Origin: Ignavibacteriota bacterium
GTDB taxonomy: Bacteria > Bacteroidota > Ignavibacteria > Ignavibacteriales > Melioribacteraceae
DNA: 64,000 nucleotides
Direction: 5' to 3'
Assembly: GCA_002698995.1 (NCBI GenBank)
Contig: PAAX01000019.1
Coordinates: 1-64,000, forward strand
Part shown: piece by piece, positions 8,348 through 16,227 of the stretch
Layout: each line of letters opens with the position of its first letter
Numbering within the stretch: the first letter of the stretch is position 1
The notes under the pieces: model-generated
What the model saw: only the letters and a program-made list of their open reading frames with translations
Databases searched by the model: none
Told to the model about the DNA's origin: nothing
Made by a program: the position numbers and the translations under genes

Positions 8348-8834
8348 AATACTGCCTCTAATTTTTGTCTTAGTAATTTCGTTATCCGCTCAAACGGAAC
8401 AAGACACACTTACAATCGTCCAAAGTACCGATTCTTTAAATGTTTCTGAAGATTCTGTTTTTGTAATGCAGAAATCACCAACAGGAGCAATTTTAAGAAG
8501 TGCTGTAATTCCGGGTTGGGGACAAATTTATAACGAATCTTATTGGAAAGCCCCAATTGTTTGGGGAGCTTTAGGCTGGTTTGTTTACGGCTGGATTGAA
8601 AGCAACAATGATTATAAATTTTATAGAGATAAATATTTAGTAAGCGGTTTGGATTCTGATTTAAATGTACGCGAGTTTTATAAAGATCAAAGAGATTTAT
8701 TTGCTGTTTACATTGGATTAACTTATTTCCTAAATATTATTGATGCTTATGTAGATGCACATCTTTTTGATTTTGATGTAGTGATGGATAAAAATATTTC
8801 ACAGAAACAACTAAACTTTAAGATATATTTTTAA
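8328..8834 (+). CDS. DUF5683 membrane/exported protein
   Basis: A 168-residue protein with an N-terminal signal sequence ([18 protein letters not shown]) and the DUF5683 core: SPTGAILRSAVIPGWGQIYN, WGALGWFVYGWIESNNDY and a second hydrophobic stretch near residue 125. The function is unknown, but the family sits behind parB in many Bacteroidota, so its position supports the taxon and gene call. The start is TTG at 8328, 20 bases inside parB. The stop and the next start share one base (TAATG), suggesting coupled translation. Confidence 0.8.
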   Translation: MKINITKILPLIFVLVISLSAQTEQDTLTIVQSTDSLNVSEDSVFVMQKSPTGAILRSAVIPGWGQIYNESYWKAPIVWGALGWFVYGWIESNNDYKFYRDKYLVSGLDSDLNVREFYKDQRDLFAVYIGLTYFLNIIDAYVDAHLFDFDVVMDKNISQKQLNFKIYF

Positions 8835-9532
8835 TGGCAAAACAAACTAAATGCAAAAATTGCGGATTGGAAAATCCCTACTACCAACTTAAATGTAAAG
8901 ATTGTCATTCTTACATTAGAAGAAGAGTAGTAAATATTGAACTTTGGGAGAATATTGGTAAAGTAATTGAATCTCCTTCAAAAGCATTTGAGAATATTAT
9001 TTTTGCAGAACATAAAAATTTCTTAATCTTGATGGGAGTTCTATTCTCATTATCTATCCTTGCCGATCTAAATTTAGTAAGCAACATAATTAATGAAGTA
9101 AGTTTAATTTCAACGGCCTTTATTTCTTTTGGAATAATTCTGGGAAGTTCTCTTTTAAACGCCCTTATACTAAAATTTACTTTTTTATTTTTAGGATCAA
9201 GAACCAGAATTCTTGATAATTTTTATCTAACTATATTTGCTTCGGTACCTCAAATATTTTCATTCATAATTTTATTTCCGGTTCAATTAGCATTATTCGG
9301 TGAACATTGGTTTACTTTTAATCCTTCTCCAATTGCATTTAAGGAAACTCAATCTTTTATTCTACTGGGACTTGAAGGAGTACTTTTTCTTTGGAGTTTG
9401 GTACTACTGTTTTTCGCTTTTAAGGTTCAGACAGATAATTTTATTCAGGCTTTCTTAGGAGTGTTTATTTCTTTTTTTATGATTTACATTTTACCGTTAA
9501 TTATTCTTCAAAGTTTTTTCTTAACTATGTAA
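8834..9532 (+). CDS. Zinc-ribbon multi-pass membrane protein (Yip1-like)
   Basis: A 232-residue protein. The N-terminus is a zinc ribbon with two CxxC pairs (CKNCGLENPYYQLKCKDC), followed by a segment ESPSKAFENI that resembles the start of Yip1-type membrane domains, and then about five or six hydrophobic helices between residues 62 and 230. I cannot assign a function; Yip1-like membership is tentative. It ends 25 bases inside the convergent ppx gene. Confidence 0.65.
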   Translation: MAKQTKCKNCGLENPYYQLKCKDCHSYIRRRVVNIELWENIGKVIESPSKAFENIIFAEHKNFLILMGVLFSLSILADLNLVSNIINEVSLISTAFISFGIILGSSLLNALILKFTFLFLGSRTRILDNFYLTIFASVPQIFSFIILFPVQLALFGEHWFTFNPSPIAFKETQSFILLGLEGVLFLWSLVLLFFAFKVQTDNFIQAFLGVFISFFMIYILPLIILQSFFLTM

Positions 9533-10425
9533 TCCAAAACCGCACCGTACCTCAAACCTTTTGCTGATACAATTATTTCATTCAGATCAAGTTTGCTCAT
9601 TATAAAATTCAGAATTAATGCTCCGGAAAATATTACGTCGTTTCTTCCTTTTACAACTTCTCCAAATTCTTCTGTTATTTGGTTTGGATTCATATTACTC
9701 ATTTTAGTAATGATTTCAGTTAACTGGGATCTGTAAATTTTATTTCCTTCAACAAATGAATTATCATACTCTTTTTTGTTATTAATCATACAGACTATGG
9801 AAGTCGGTGTTCCAGCAACAGCTATTGCGGAAACATTTTTAGGGATGTGCTCTTCAAAATCAAAAATATTATTGAGATGATTATAAACAAGTGATTGATT
9901 TTTCTTCCCATAATCATTCATCAAGTATTTTTCAGTCAAACTAACAACTCCGGTTGAAAAACTCTTCTTATATTTTACCTTTGTAAAATTACCAAAAATC
10001 AGTTCTGTGCTTCCACCACCGATATCAATAACTAATCTATTTTGATTCTTCCTTAATTCACCAGATGCACCAATAAATGAAAGATAAGCTTCTTCATTTC
10101 CGGAAATTATTTGAATATCCAAATCGAGTTCTTTCTTAATTAAGTTCTTAATTTCAATACCATTTGATGATATTCTAAAAGCATTGGTGGCATTTATCAA
10201 AAATATTTCTGCTCCATAATTAATTGCTTTTTCCTTGTAATCTTTAAGGATGTCTATTAATTCCTTAATTTTATCATTGGAGATAAATTTATTTGATTCT
10301 GATAAACCTTTACTGATACGCGGCATTGAATAGAAATTTAGCTCCGAATTAAAATTGTTATTCTTATAATCAGTTAAAAGCATTAAAATTGTGTTTGAAC
10401 CGATATCTATTGAAGCGAATTTCAT
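9508..10425 (-). CDS. ppx: Ppx/GppA exopolyphosphatase-type phosphatase
   Basis: A 305-residue ASKHA-fold enzyme. FASIDIGSNTILMLL is the phosphate-1 loop, VIDIGGGSTELIFG the phosphate-2 loop and AVAGTPTSI the adenosine-type motif. The short form without the C-terminal HD region may act on polyphosphate or on (p)ppGpp; sequence alone does not decide. It is transcribed opposite to both neighbours and its 3' end overlaps the membrane protein gene. The 98 bases upstream are AT-rich, shared with the divergent small gene, without a clear promoter on this strand. Confidence 0.88.
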   Translation of the reverse strand: MKFASIDIGSNTILMLLTDYKNNNFNSELNFYSMPRISKGLSESNKFISNDKIKELIDILKDYKEKAINYGAEIFLINATNAFRISSNGIEIKNLIKKELDLDIQIISGNEEAYLSFIGASGELRKNQNRLVIDIGGGSTELIFGNFTKVKYKKSFSTGVVSLTEKYLMNDYGKKNQSLVYNHLNNIFDFEEHIPKNVSAIAVAGTPTSIVCMINNKKEYDNSFVEGNKIYRSQLTEIITKMSNMNPNQITEEFGEVVKGRNDVIFSGALILNFIMSKLDLNEIIVSAKGLRYGAVLDYIVKKKL

Positions 10426-10523
10426 TAAATTGACTTATATTTTGTTAGTAAGTAAAATAGGAAATAAAATTCATAAATTACTTTGTTTACTTAATTTATA
10501 AGAATAGATTAATAGAAATACTT

Positions 10524-10796
10524 ATGAAAATAAAAGAAAAAGAATTAGAAACAATACTCCAGGATTTGAAATCGTTAGCAACTGAAATGGGAGCTAAAGT
10601 TAGGTTTGAAAGGGGAGACTTTAAGGGAGGTTATTGTTTAGTTAAGGAAAGCAAAGTTGTTGTTATTAATAAACTTGCAAGTACTCAAAGGAAAGTAATT
10701 ATTCTTTCTGCAGCATTAAAAGAAATTGGGGTGGATGAAATTTATATGCCTCCAAGATTAAGAGAAGTTATTGAAGAAATGGATGAAACAAAATGA
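10524..10796 (+). CDS. Small conserved protein of unknown function
   Basis: A 90-residue soluble protein without Cys pairs, signal or membrane helix. The middle reads RFERGDFKGGYCLVKESKVVVINK, then a helix (TQRKVIILSAALKEIG) and IYMPPRLREVIEE. Similar small proteins occur in Bacteroidota and Chlorobi to my recollection, often named only as hypothetical; the G-x-C-x(n)-VVINK shape recalls the strand part of IrrE-like peptidases but no HExxH is present. It overlaps aroQ by four bases (ATGA), so the two are co-translated. Confidence 0.7.
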   Translation: MKIKEKELETILQDLKSLATEMGAKVRFERGDFKGGYCLVKESKVVVINKLASTQRKVIILSAALKEIGVDEIYMPPRLREVIEEMDETK

Positions 10797-11230
10797 AAAT
10801 CTTAGTAATTAATGGTCCGAATCTTAATTTATTAGGACAAAGAGATAAATCACATTACGGCTCTTTTACTTTAGAAGATATTGAGAATAAAATAAAAAAC
10901 TATTTCTCAAATCATAATTTTGAGTTTTTTCAGAGCAATGTAGAAGGAGAAATAATTAATCAAATTCAAAATGCTCCAGCTTATTTTGATGGTTTGATTA
11001 TAAATCCTGGTGGATATGCTCATACTTCTGTTGCAATTAGAGATGCTTTGGAAATTTGTAAAATTCCTAAGATTGAAGTTCATCTTTCAAATCTATCACA
11101 AAGAGATACAATTAGACACACTCTAATCACTGCACCTTCTTGCAACGGCTATATTTCCGGTTTTAAGGATGAAGGATACTTAGCTGCTGTTTTTTTAATT
11201 GAAAGATTAGTTGACTTAAAAATATCATAA
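10793..11230 (+). CDS. aroQ: Type II 3-dehydroquinate dehydratase
   Basis: The 145-residue enzyme dehydrates 3-dehydroquinate in the shikimate pathway. The type II signature is clear: INGPNLNLLGQRDKSHYG with the catalytic Arg and Tyr, FFQSNVEGEIINQIQ, NPGGYAHTSVAIRDAL with catalytic His, and EVHLSNLSQRD. Length is typical of the dodecameric enzyme. A short hairpin (TGTAAA / TTTACA, 11251-11269) lies 20 bases after the stop and may end the transcript weakly. Confidence 0.95.
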   Translation: MKILVINGPNLNLLGQRDKSHYGSFTLEDIENKIKNYFSNHNFEFFQSNVEGEIINQIQNAPAYFDGLIINPGGYAHTSVAIRDALEICKIPKIEVHLSNLSQRDTIRHTLITAPSCNGYISGFKDEGYLAAVFLIERLVDLKIS

Positions 11231-11293
11231 AAACTAAATTACTAAAGCACTGTAAAACATAGCTTTACAAATATTCTCTAAAGTCTATTCTTA

Positions 11294-11325
11294 TTGCATA
11301 AGTGATAAATTAATACTATATTTTG
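11294..11325 (+). promoter_or_regulatory. Putative promoter of the MerR-type regulator
   Basis: TTG at 11294-11296, a 20-base spacer, then TATATTTTG at 11317-11325, one T longer than the TAnnTTTG consensus. The ATG of the regulator is 20 bases further on. The match is imperfect but spacing equals that of the better promoters in this window. Confidence 0.4.
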
Positions 11326-11344
11326 CAAAAAGCGAAATATAAGA

Positions 11345-11800
11345 ATGAAAGATTTCGGACTAAAAAAATTATATTATTCAATTAGCGAAGTAAGTAAACT
11401 GACCGGCTTAGAACAGTATATACTTCGTTATTGGGAATCAGAATTCGAACAATTAAAACCTTCAAAAAATCGTGCCGGAAATAGGATTTACACCAATAAA
11501 GATATCCAGCTTATTCTAAAAATAAAAGAACTGCTCCGTGATAAAAAATATACTATAGAAGGAGCAAAGCAGATTATAGAAGACTCCTTAAATAAAGAAG
11601 ATTTACCTCAAACTACTCAATCTGTAAAAACAATTCATACTGCTTTAAAATCTGAAAAAATGGAAAAACCTAAGCAGCATGAAGAATTGTCCGTTAAAAA
11701 AATCAAAGAAATTCCATCAAAACCAAAAGAAGTTGTTTCCCTTAAAGAAGACCTTTCTGAAATACGCAAATTTTTATTAGATTTGTATAACATTTTATAA
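11345..11800 (+). CDS. MerR-family transcriptional regulator
   Basis: A 151-residue protein with a winged-helix MerR domain at residues 8-75: YYSISEVSKLTGLEQYILRY followed by WESEFEQLKPSKNRAGNRIY, the wing, and DIQLILKIKELLRDKKYTI. The rest is lysine- and glutamate-rich and lacks the cysteines of metal-sensing members; a short C-terminal helix (VSLKEDLSEIRKFLLDLYNIL-like, residues 130-151) probably dimerises. This short MerR form is common near tRNA or housekeeping genes in the phylum; its target is unknown. Confidence 0.85.
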   Translation: MKDFGLKKLYYSISEVSKLTGLEQYILRYWESEFEQLKPSKNRAGNRIYTNKDIQLILKIKELLRDKKYTIEGAKQIIEDSLNKEDLPQTTQSVKTIHTALKSEKMEKPKQHEELSVKKIKEIPSKPKEVVSLKEDLSEIRKFLLDLYNIL

Positions 11801-11811
11801 TAATTGAAATA

Positions 11812-11885
11812 CGGAACGTAGCGCAGTCCGGTAGCGTACTTGAATGGGGTTCAAGGGGTCGCGGGTTCAAATCCCGCCGTTCCGA
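11812..11885 (+). tRNA. tRNA-Pro (anticodon GGG)
   Basis: A complete cloverleaf of 74 bases: acceptor CGGAACG / CGTTCCG, D arm GCGC-loop-GCGT, anticodon arm CTTGA-ATGGGGT-TCAAG with anticodon GGG, and T arm GCGGG-TTCAAAT-CCCGC. The C1-G72 pair is typical of bacterial tRNA-Pro. CCA is not encoded and would be added. It lies 11 bases after the MerR-type gene and is followed by a terminator, so it may be released from a shared transcript. Confidence 0.97.
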
Positions 11886-11891
11886 CTACTT

Positions 11892-11915
11892 AAAGGGAGC
11901 TTGTTGCTCCTTTTT
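11892..11915 (+). terminator. Rho-independent terminator after tRNA-Pro
   Basis: AAAGGGAGC and GCTCCTTTT pair (one G-T) around a short TTGTT loop, followed by a T tract at 11911-11915. It starts 6 bases after the tRNA. Confidence 0.75.
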
Positions 11916-11962
11916 AATTTCGAATTTGTTTACCAAATTTTTTATTTAACCGGGAAATTAAG

Positions 11963-13441
11963 TTGAACGATTTAATAGATAAACCTACCTGCAATTGCGG
12001 TGTATTTGGAATTTTCGGCTCTTCTGATGCTGCCTTAAATACTTATTATGGATTACATTCACTTCAACATAGAGGTCAAGAAGCTGCCGGTATTGTTACT
12101 GCTAATGATACTAACGGTAAAGTATATTTTAGTATGCACAAAGGTTTCGGTTTAGTTTCCGAAGTATTTCAAGGAAGCGATGTTTTTGAAAAAAATCTTT
12201 TTGGAACTTCTGCAATTGGGCATAATAGATATTCAACAACAGGATCATCTACCTCAGTTAAAAACGTTCAGCCTTTCATGGTAAAATACCGCAATGGAAA
12301 TTTAGCTATAGCCCATAATGGTAATCTTACCAATGCCGGAAAAATTAGAGAACATCTTGTTAAAGAGGGATCAATTTTTCAAACCAGCAGCGATACGGAA
12401 GTAATTCTACATTTAATTGCAAAAAGCAGATTAGATAATCAAGTTGATCAAATTATTGAAGCACTTTCTAAAGTTGAGGGAGCATACAGTATTGTTATTT
12501 TAACTGATGATAAAGTAATTGCTGCTCGTGATCCACAAGGATTTAGACCACTCTGTATTGGAAAATTAAATGGTTCCTATATTGCCACTTCCGAAACTTG
12601 TGCATTGGATATTAACGGAGCAGAATATATTAGAGATGTTGAACCTGGTGAATTAATTGTAATTAATCAAAATACAATTGAAAAAGGGGAGATTGAGTCA
12701 TATAGAATTCCTTCAAAAAACAATTTTAAGAAGCATTGTGTTTTTGAGTATATCTATTTTTCCAGACCTGACAGCAGAATTTACGGCACAAATGTAGACA
12801 AGATGAGAAGAAAATTAGGAAAAGTATTAGCCGAAAATCACCCGGTATATGATAAAGATGGTGAAAAAGTAATAGTAATTAGTGTTCCCGATAGTTCAAA
12901 TACTGCAGCAATAGGTTACCAAAATCAACTTGAAAAACTTGGAATTCCAAGTAAATTAGAAATTGGCTTAATTAGATCGCATTATATTGGCAGGACTTTT
13001 ATTCTACCCGGACAAAAAAAACGTGAAATTGGAGTAAGAATAAAATTCAATACTGTTAAAGGTGTTTTAGAGAATAGGACTATTGTTTTAATTGATGACT
13101 CTATTGTGAGAGGTACAACTTCAAAACAACTTGTCAATTTAATTCGTGAAGCAAATCCTAAAGAAATTCATTTAAGGATTTCATCACCTCCGATTCATTA
13201 TCCATGTTTTTATGGAATGGATTTTCCTTCAAAAGGAGAATTAATTGCAAATAAATTTCCAAATAGTATAGAGGATATCGGAGCACATCTGGGAGTTGAC
13301 AGTTTAGAATATCTGACCATTGATGAAATGTTAAGTGCGATGGTGGATCATAGTAAAGATGATTTTTGTACAGCATGTTTTTCTGGTAATTATCCAATCA
13401 GTGTAAATAAAAGTTTTGATAAAGAAGAGTACGATAATTAA
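11963..13441 (+). CDS. purF: Amidophosphoribosyltransferase
   Basis: The first enzyme of purine synthesis, 492 residues, making phosphoribosylamine from PRPP and glutamine. The start is TTG at 11963, giving an 11-residue propeptide before the nucleophile C12 (CGVFGIFG). The glutaminase half has HRGQEAAGI, GHNRYSTTG and SSDTEV; the transferase half has the PRPP loop VLIDDSIVRGTTSKQ. The four cysteines that bind a 4Fe-4S cluster in the Bacillus type are present (KKHCVFEY, HYPCFYG, DDFCTAC). Its pathway partners purE and purK lie at 43285-44916, not adjacent. Confidence 0.96.
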   Translation: MNDLIDKPTCNCGVFGIFGSSDAALNTYYGLHSLQHRGQEAAGIVTANDTNGKVYFSMHKGFGLVSEVFQGSDVFEKNLFGTSAIGHNRYSTTGSSTSVKNVQPFMVKYRNGNLAIAHNGNLTNAGKIREHLVKEGSIFQTSSDTEVILHLIAKSRLDNQVDQIIEALSKVEGAYSIVILTDDKVIAARDPQGFRPLCIGKLNGSYIATSETCALDINGAEYIRDVEPGELIVINQNTIEKGEIESYRIPSKNNFKKHCVFEYIYFSRPDSRIYGTNVDKMRRKLGKVLAENHPVYDKDGEKVIVISVPDSSNTAAIGYQNQLEKLGIPSKLEIGLIRSHYIGRTFILPGQKKREIGVRIKFNTVKGVLENRTIVLIDDSIVRGTTSKQLVNLIREANPKEIHLRISSPPIHYPCFYGMDFPSKGELIANKFPNSIEDIGAHLGVDSLEYLTIDEMLSAMVDHSKDDFCTACFSGNYPISVNKSFDKEEYDN

Positions 13442-13497
13442 CTTAAAGTATATGCATTTTACAAGATATAATAAAATAAATTAGAGATAATAACTTA

Positions 13498-14073
13498 ATG
13501 TTAAATATTAATATTAAAGATGCATTTAACATTTCTAATTCATTAAGTCTTTTAAGATTATTAATGATTATTCCGTTATTCTTTTTGACTGATTTAAATG
13601 GTGAAAATCAACGACTTTATTTATTGTTAATTATGTTCGGAGCATATATAACAGATATTTTGGATGGTTTTTTTGCACGTAAATTAAATCAAATTACTGA
13701 AATGGGTAAAATTGTTGATCCTCTTGCAGATAAAGTTTTAATGGCGGGGATTGTAATTAAATTATACATGATTGGAGAACTTACTAATTTATTCTTCTGG
13801 ACTGTTGTTTTACGCGATATTTTTATTTTCCTTGGTGGAATATTTGTTTCAAAGAAAATTGGGAAAGTGCTCCCATCAAATAAACTTGGTAAAATTACTG
13901 TTTTAATTATAGGATTATTTTTAATTATTGTTGTTACTGACTTTAAACAAATATCGTTACTTACATATAAAGCATTTTATTTTGGGAGCATCGGAATGTG
14001 CTTCGTTTCTTTTGCTGGATATTTAATTCGTTCAATAGAGTATATTAAGTGGAAAAAGAATGAAACTGTTTAA
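13498..14073 (+). CDS. pgsA: CDP-diacylglycerol-glycerol-3-phosphate 3-phosphatidyltransferase
   Basis: A 191-residue integral membrane enzyme of phosphatidylglycerol synthesis. The CDP-alcohol phosphotransferase motif is complete: D53, D56-G57, A60-R61, G70, D74 and D78 (DILDGFFAR...GKIVDPLADK). Four to five more hydrophobic helices follow. The paralogous substrate cannot be wholly fixed by motif, but length and LSLLRLLMIIPLFF at the N-terminus fit PgsA. It overlaps ftsY by 14 bases, placing lipid synthesis and membrane targeting in one unit. Confidence 0.88.
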   Translation: MLNINIKDAFNISNSLSLLRLLMIIPLFFLTDLNGENQRLYLLLIMFGAYITDILDGFFARKLNQITEMGKIVDPLADKVLMAGIVIKLYMIGELTNLFFWTVVLRDIFIFLGGIFVSKKIGKVLPSNKLGKITVLIIGLFLIIVVTDFKQISLLTYKAFYFGSIGMCFVSFAGYLIRSIEYIKWKKNETV

Positions 14074-15004
14074 AAATATAAATCTTGATAAACTTAAATC
14101 CGGTTTGAATAAAACAAGAGATAGAATTTTTACTCGAATAACTGAAACTGTAACCGGAAAAGCAAAGATTGATGATGCCACATTAGAAGAAATTGAAGAT
14201 ATTTTAATAACTAGTGACATTGGTTTTGATTTAACTGAAAGAATAATTGAAAAGACAAGAAAAAATATCAAATCAAATCCAGATAGATCTGTTGACTCAA
14301 TTATTAATTCAATTAAGCAAGAATTAATTAACGCACTTAGCGAATTTGAACAGAATGATAATGAAATTGAGAAAATAAAGTCATTTGAACCTTATGTTAT
14401 TCTAATTGTTGGAGTAAATGGTGCCGGAAAAACTACTACTGTCGGAAAACTATCTCATAACTTTAAGAAGTCCGGTTTAAGTGTTGTTATTGGTTCAGCT
14501 GATACTTTTAGAGCTGCAGCAAATGAACAATTGGATGTTTGGGCAAAAAGAGCCGGTGTTGAGATATTTCAAAAGTCGCATGGAGCTGATCCTTCATCTG
14601 TTGCATTCGATACTATCCAATATGCTAAGAAAAATAATATTGATGTAGTAATAATTGATACCGCCGGAAGACTTCATACCAAAACAAATTTAATGGAAGA
14701 ATTAAAGAAAATTAAAAAAGTATTATCAAAAGTTGCTGATTATGCTCCCAATGAAACCTATTTAGTTCTTGATGGAAATACCGGACAAAATGCCATTATT
14801 CAAGCGAATGAATTTTCGAAATACACTGATTTATCCGGACTAATTATTACAAAGTTAGATGGAACAGCAAAAGGAGGAGTAATTTTCCAAATAATTGCAG
14901 ATAAGAAAATTCCGGTTAAATATATTGGAGTTGGAGAGGGAATTGAAGATCTTCAAACTTTTGATGCACAAACCTTTGTAACAGCTTTATTTCAAAATAA
15001 TTAA
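14060..15004 (+). CDS. ftsY: Signal recognition particle receptor FtsY
   Basis: A 314-residue SRP GTPase that docks ribosome-SRP complexes at the membrane. The helical N domain covers residues 1-105 and the G domain the rest: P-loop GVNGAGKTT (118-126), DTFRAAANEQL, DTAGRLHTK, and the guanine-specificity motif TKLDGTAKGG, with the closing GVGEGIEDLQ. The acidic A domain of enteric FtsY is nearly absent, the usual short form. It starts inside pgsA; 10 bases separate it from the lipid kinase gene. Confidence 0.96.
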   Translation: MKLFKNINLDKLKSGLNKTRDRIFTRITETVTGKAKIDDATLEEIEDILITSDIGFDLTERIIEKTRKNIKSNPDRSVDSIINSIKQELINALSEFEQNDNEIEKIKSFEPYVILIVGVNGAGKTTTVGKLSHNFKKSGLSVVIGSADTFRAAANEQLDVWAKRAGVEIFQKSHGADPSSVAFDTIQYAKKNNIDVVIIDTAGRLHTKTNLMEELKKIKKVLSKVADYAPNETYLVLDGNTGQNAIIQANEFSKYTDLSGLIITKLDGTAKGGVIFQIIADKKIPVKYIGVGEGIEDLQTFDAQTFVTALFQNN

Positions 15005-15014
15005 GCTAAATTAC

Positions 15015-15923
15015 TTGACAAAATATCTAATAGTAATTAATCCAATTTCCGGCTCTGGCAAAGCTAAGAAATATATAAATCAAATAGATTCTTTTTTTCT
15101 TTCAAGAAGATTAGAATACAAAATTATTTTGACCGAATATCATGGTCATGCAATTAAAATTGTACAAGATTATGAAGATTATTATGATGTAATAATTTGT
15201 GCCGGTGGTGATGGAACAGTTAATGAAATTGTTAACGGATTTAATTTCAATTTAGATAAAACTTTTGCCGTGCTCCCAATTGGTTCTGGAAATGATTATG
15301 CTTCTAATTTGAATCTTGCAAAAGAAATTAATTCTTTACTAGAACAGATATTAAATCCAAATGGAAAATTTATATATTCTGATGTCATATCCATTCGTTT
15401 TAAAGAGAATAATATTTGGAAAGAAAAATTATCATTAAATGCTGTTGGGATTGGCTTTGATGCGTATGTAGCATATTTGAATCAGCATAATAAAAGGATT
15501 AGTGGAATTATTTCCTATATATTTGCTGTGTTTAAGGGATTGAAGAATCTAAAGGCAATAAACTTTAAACTTCATATAGATAAAAGGGAAGTACAAGGTA
15601 ATTTTGTTGTTGTAACAATTGGAAATGGTAAGACTTCAGGCGGAGGTTTTTACTTAAATCCAAGGGCATCTATTAATGATGAAATATTAAATATAACTAC
15701 TATTGATAAAGTAACTAAATTAAAGTTATTAAAAGAGCTGCCGAAAGCATTAATAAATAAGTTAGATAAAGTGAAGGAAGCCTCATTTTATGAGGGGAAT
15801 TCAATTAGAATTGAATTTGATGAACCATATTTTGTACATTCAGACGGTGAGATTTTAGGAACTGAGGTAAATGAAATGGAAATAAAATTATATAATCATA
15901 AACTTAAAACTATAGTTGGATAA
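15015..15923 (+). CDS. Diacylglycerol/lipid kinase (YegS/DagK family)
   Basis: A 302-residue DAGK-catalytic protein. INPISGSGKAKK is the N-terminal loop, CAGGDGTVNEIVNG the nucleotide-binding signature and PIGSGNDYASNL the GxxNDxA-like motif; the C-terminal half is the beta-sandwich ending with the HSDGEI-type motif. It probably phosphorylates diacylglycerol or another lipid to return it to phospholipid synthesis, which fits its place behind pgsA. The start is TTG at 15015; no ATG precedes the first strand KYLIVINP. Confidence 0.88.
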   Translation: MTKYLIVINPISGSGKAKKYINQIDSFFLSRRLEYKIILTEYHGHAIKIVQDYEDYYDVIICAGGDGTVNEIVNGFNFNLDKTFAVLPIGSGNDYASNLNLAKEINSLLEQILNPNGKFIYSDVISIRFKENNIWKEKLSLNAVGIGFDAYVAYLNQHNKRISGIISYIFAVFKGLKNLKAINFKLHIDKREVQGNFVVVTIGNGKTSGGGFYLNPRASINDEILNITTIDKVTKLKLLKELPKALINKLDKVKEASFYEGNSIRIEFDEPYFVHSDGEILGTEVNEMEIKLYNHKLKTIVG

Positions 15924-16133
15924 ATGCTTTTTTTAAAGAGACCAAAACATAGATCATTTGATTATACGCCGCGATTTTATGATCCTGAAAAAGATCAAAA
16001 TGAAGAACGAAAAAAAAGATTAAAATTCAGGTATAATAGAGTTAGTAAAAGAAAAACGACATCACCAATTTTTTATTTGATTATCGTTTTAGTCATAATA
16101 TTTCTGTACATGAGATTTGGTGGTTACATTTAG
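15924..16133 (+). CDS. Small tail-anchored membrane protein, function unknown
   Basis: A 69-residue protein directly after the lipid kinase stop. Residues 1-45 are very basic (RPKHRSFDYTPRFYDPEKDQ and a KKRLKFRYNRVSKRK run) and residues 47-64 form one membrane helix (PIFYLIIVLVIIFLYM). The layout suggests an anchored protein whose positive tail faces lipid heads or nucleic acid. Similar short proteins occur in this phylum, without known function. It is the last gene of the plus-strand run; the convergent ClC gene ends 94 bases on and no strong hairpin is seen between them. Confidence 0.7.
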   Translation: MLFLKRPKHRSFDYTPRFYDPEKDQNEERKKRLKFRYNRVSKRKTTSPIFYLIIVLVIIFLYMRFGGYI

Positions 16134-16227
16134 TTAGTGGGTGAGTAATAAGTATATCAATTAGTTTACATAATATACATTATAGGACTTATTTGTTTTT
16201 ACCGATGATTCTATATTTAACAAATAA

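Noticed and set aside
16134-16227. Bidirectional terminator between the small membrane protein and ClC genes
   Set aside because: Only AATAAGT/ACTTATT with a long loop and a 5-base AT stem are present; too weak to claim.
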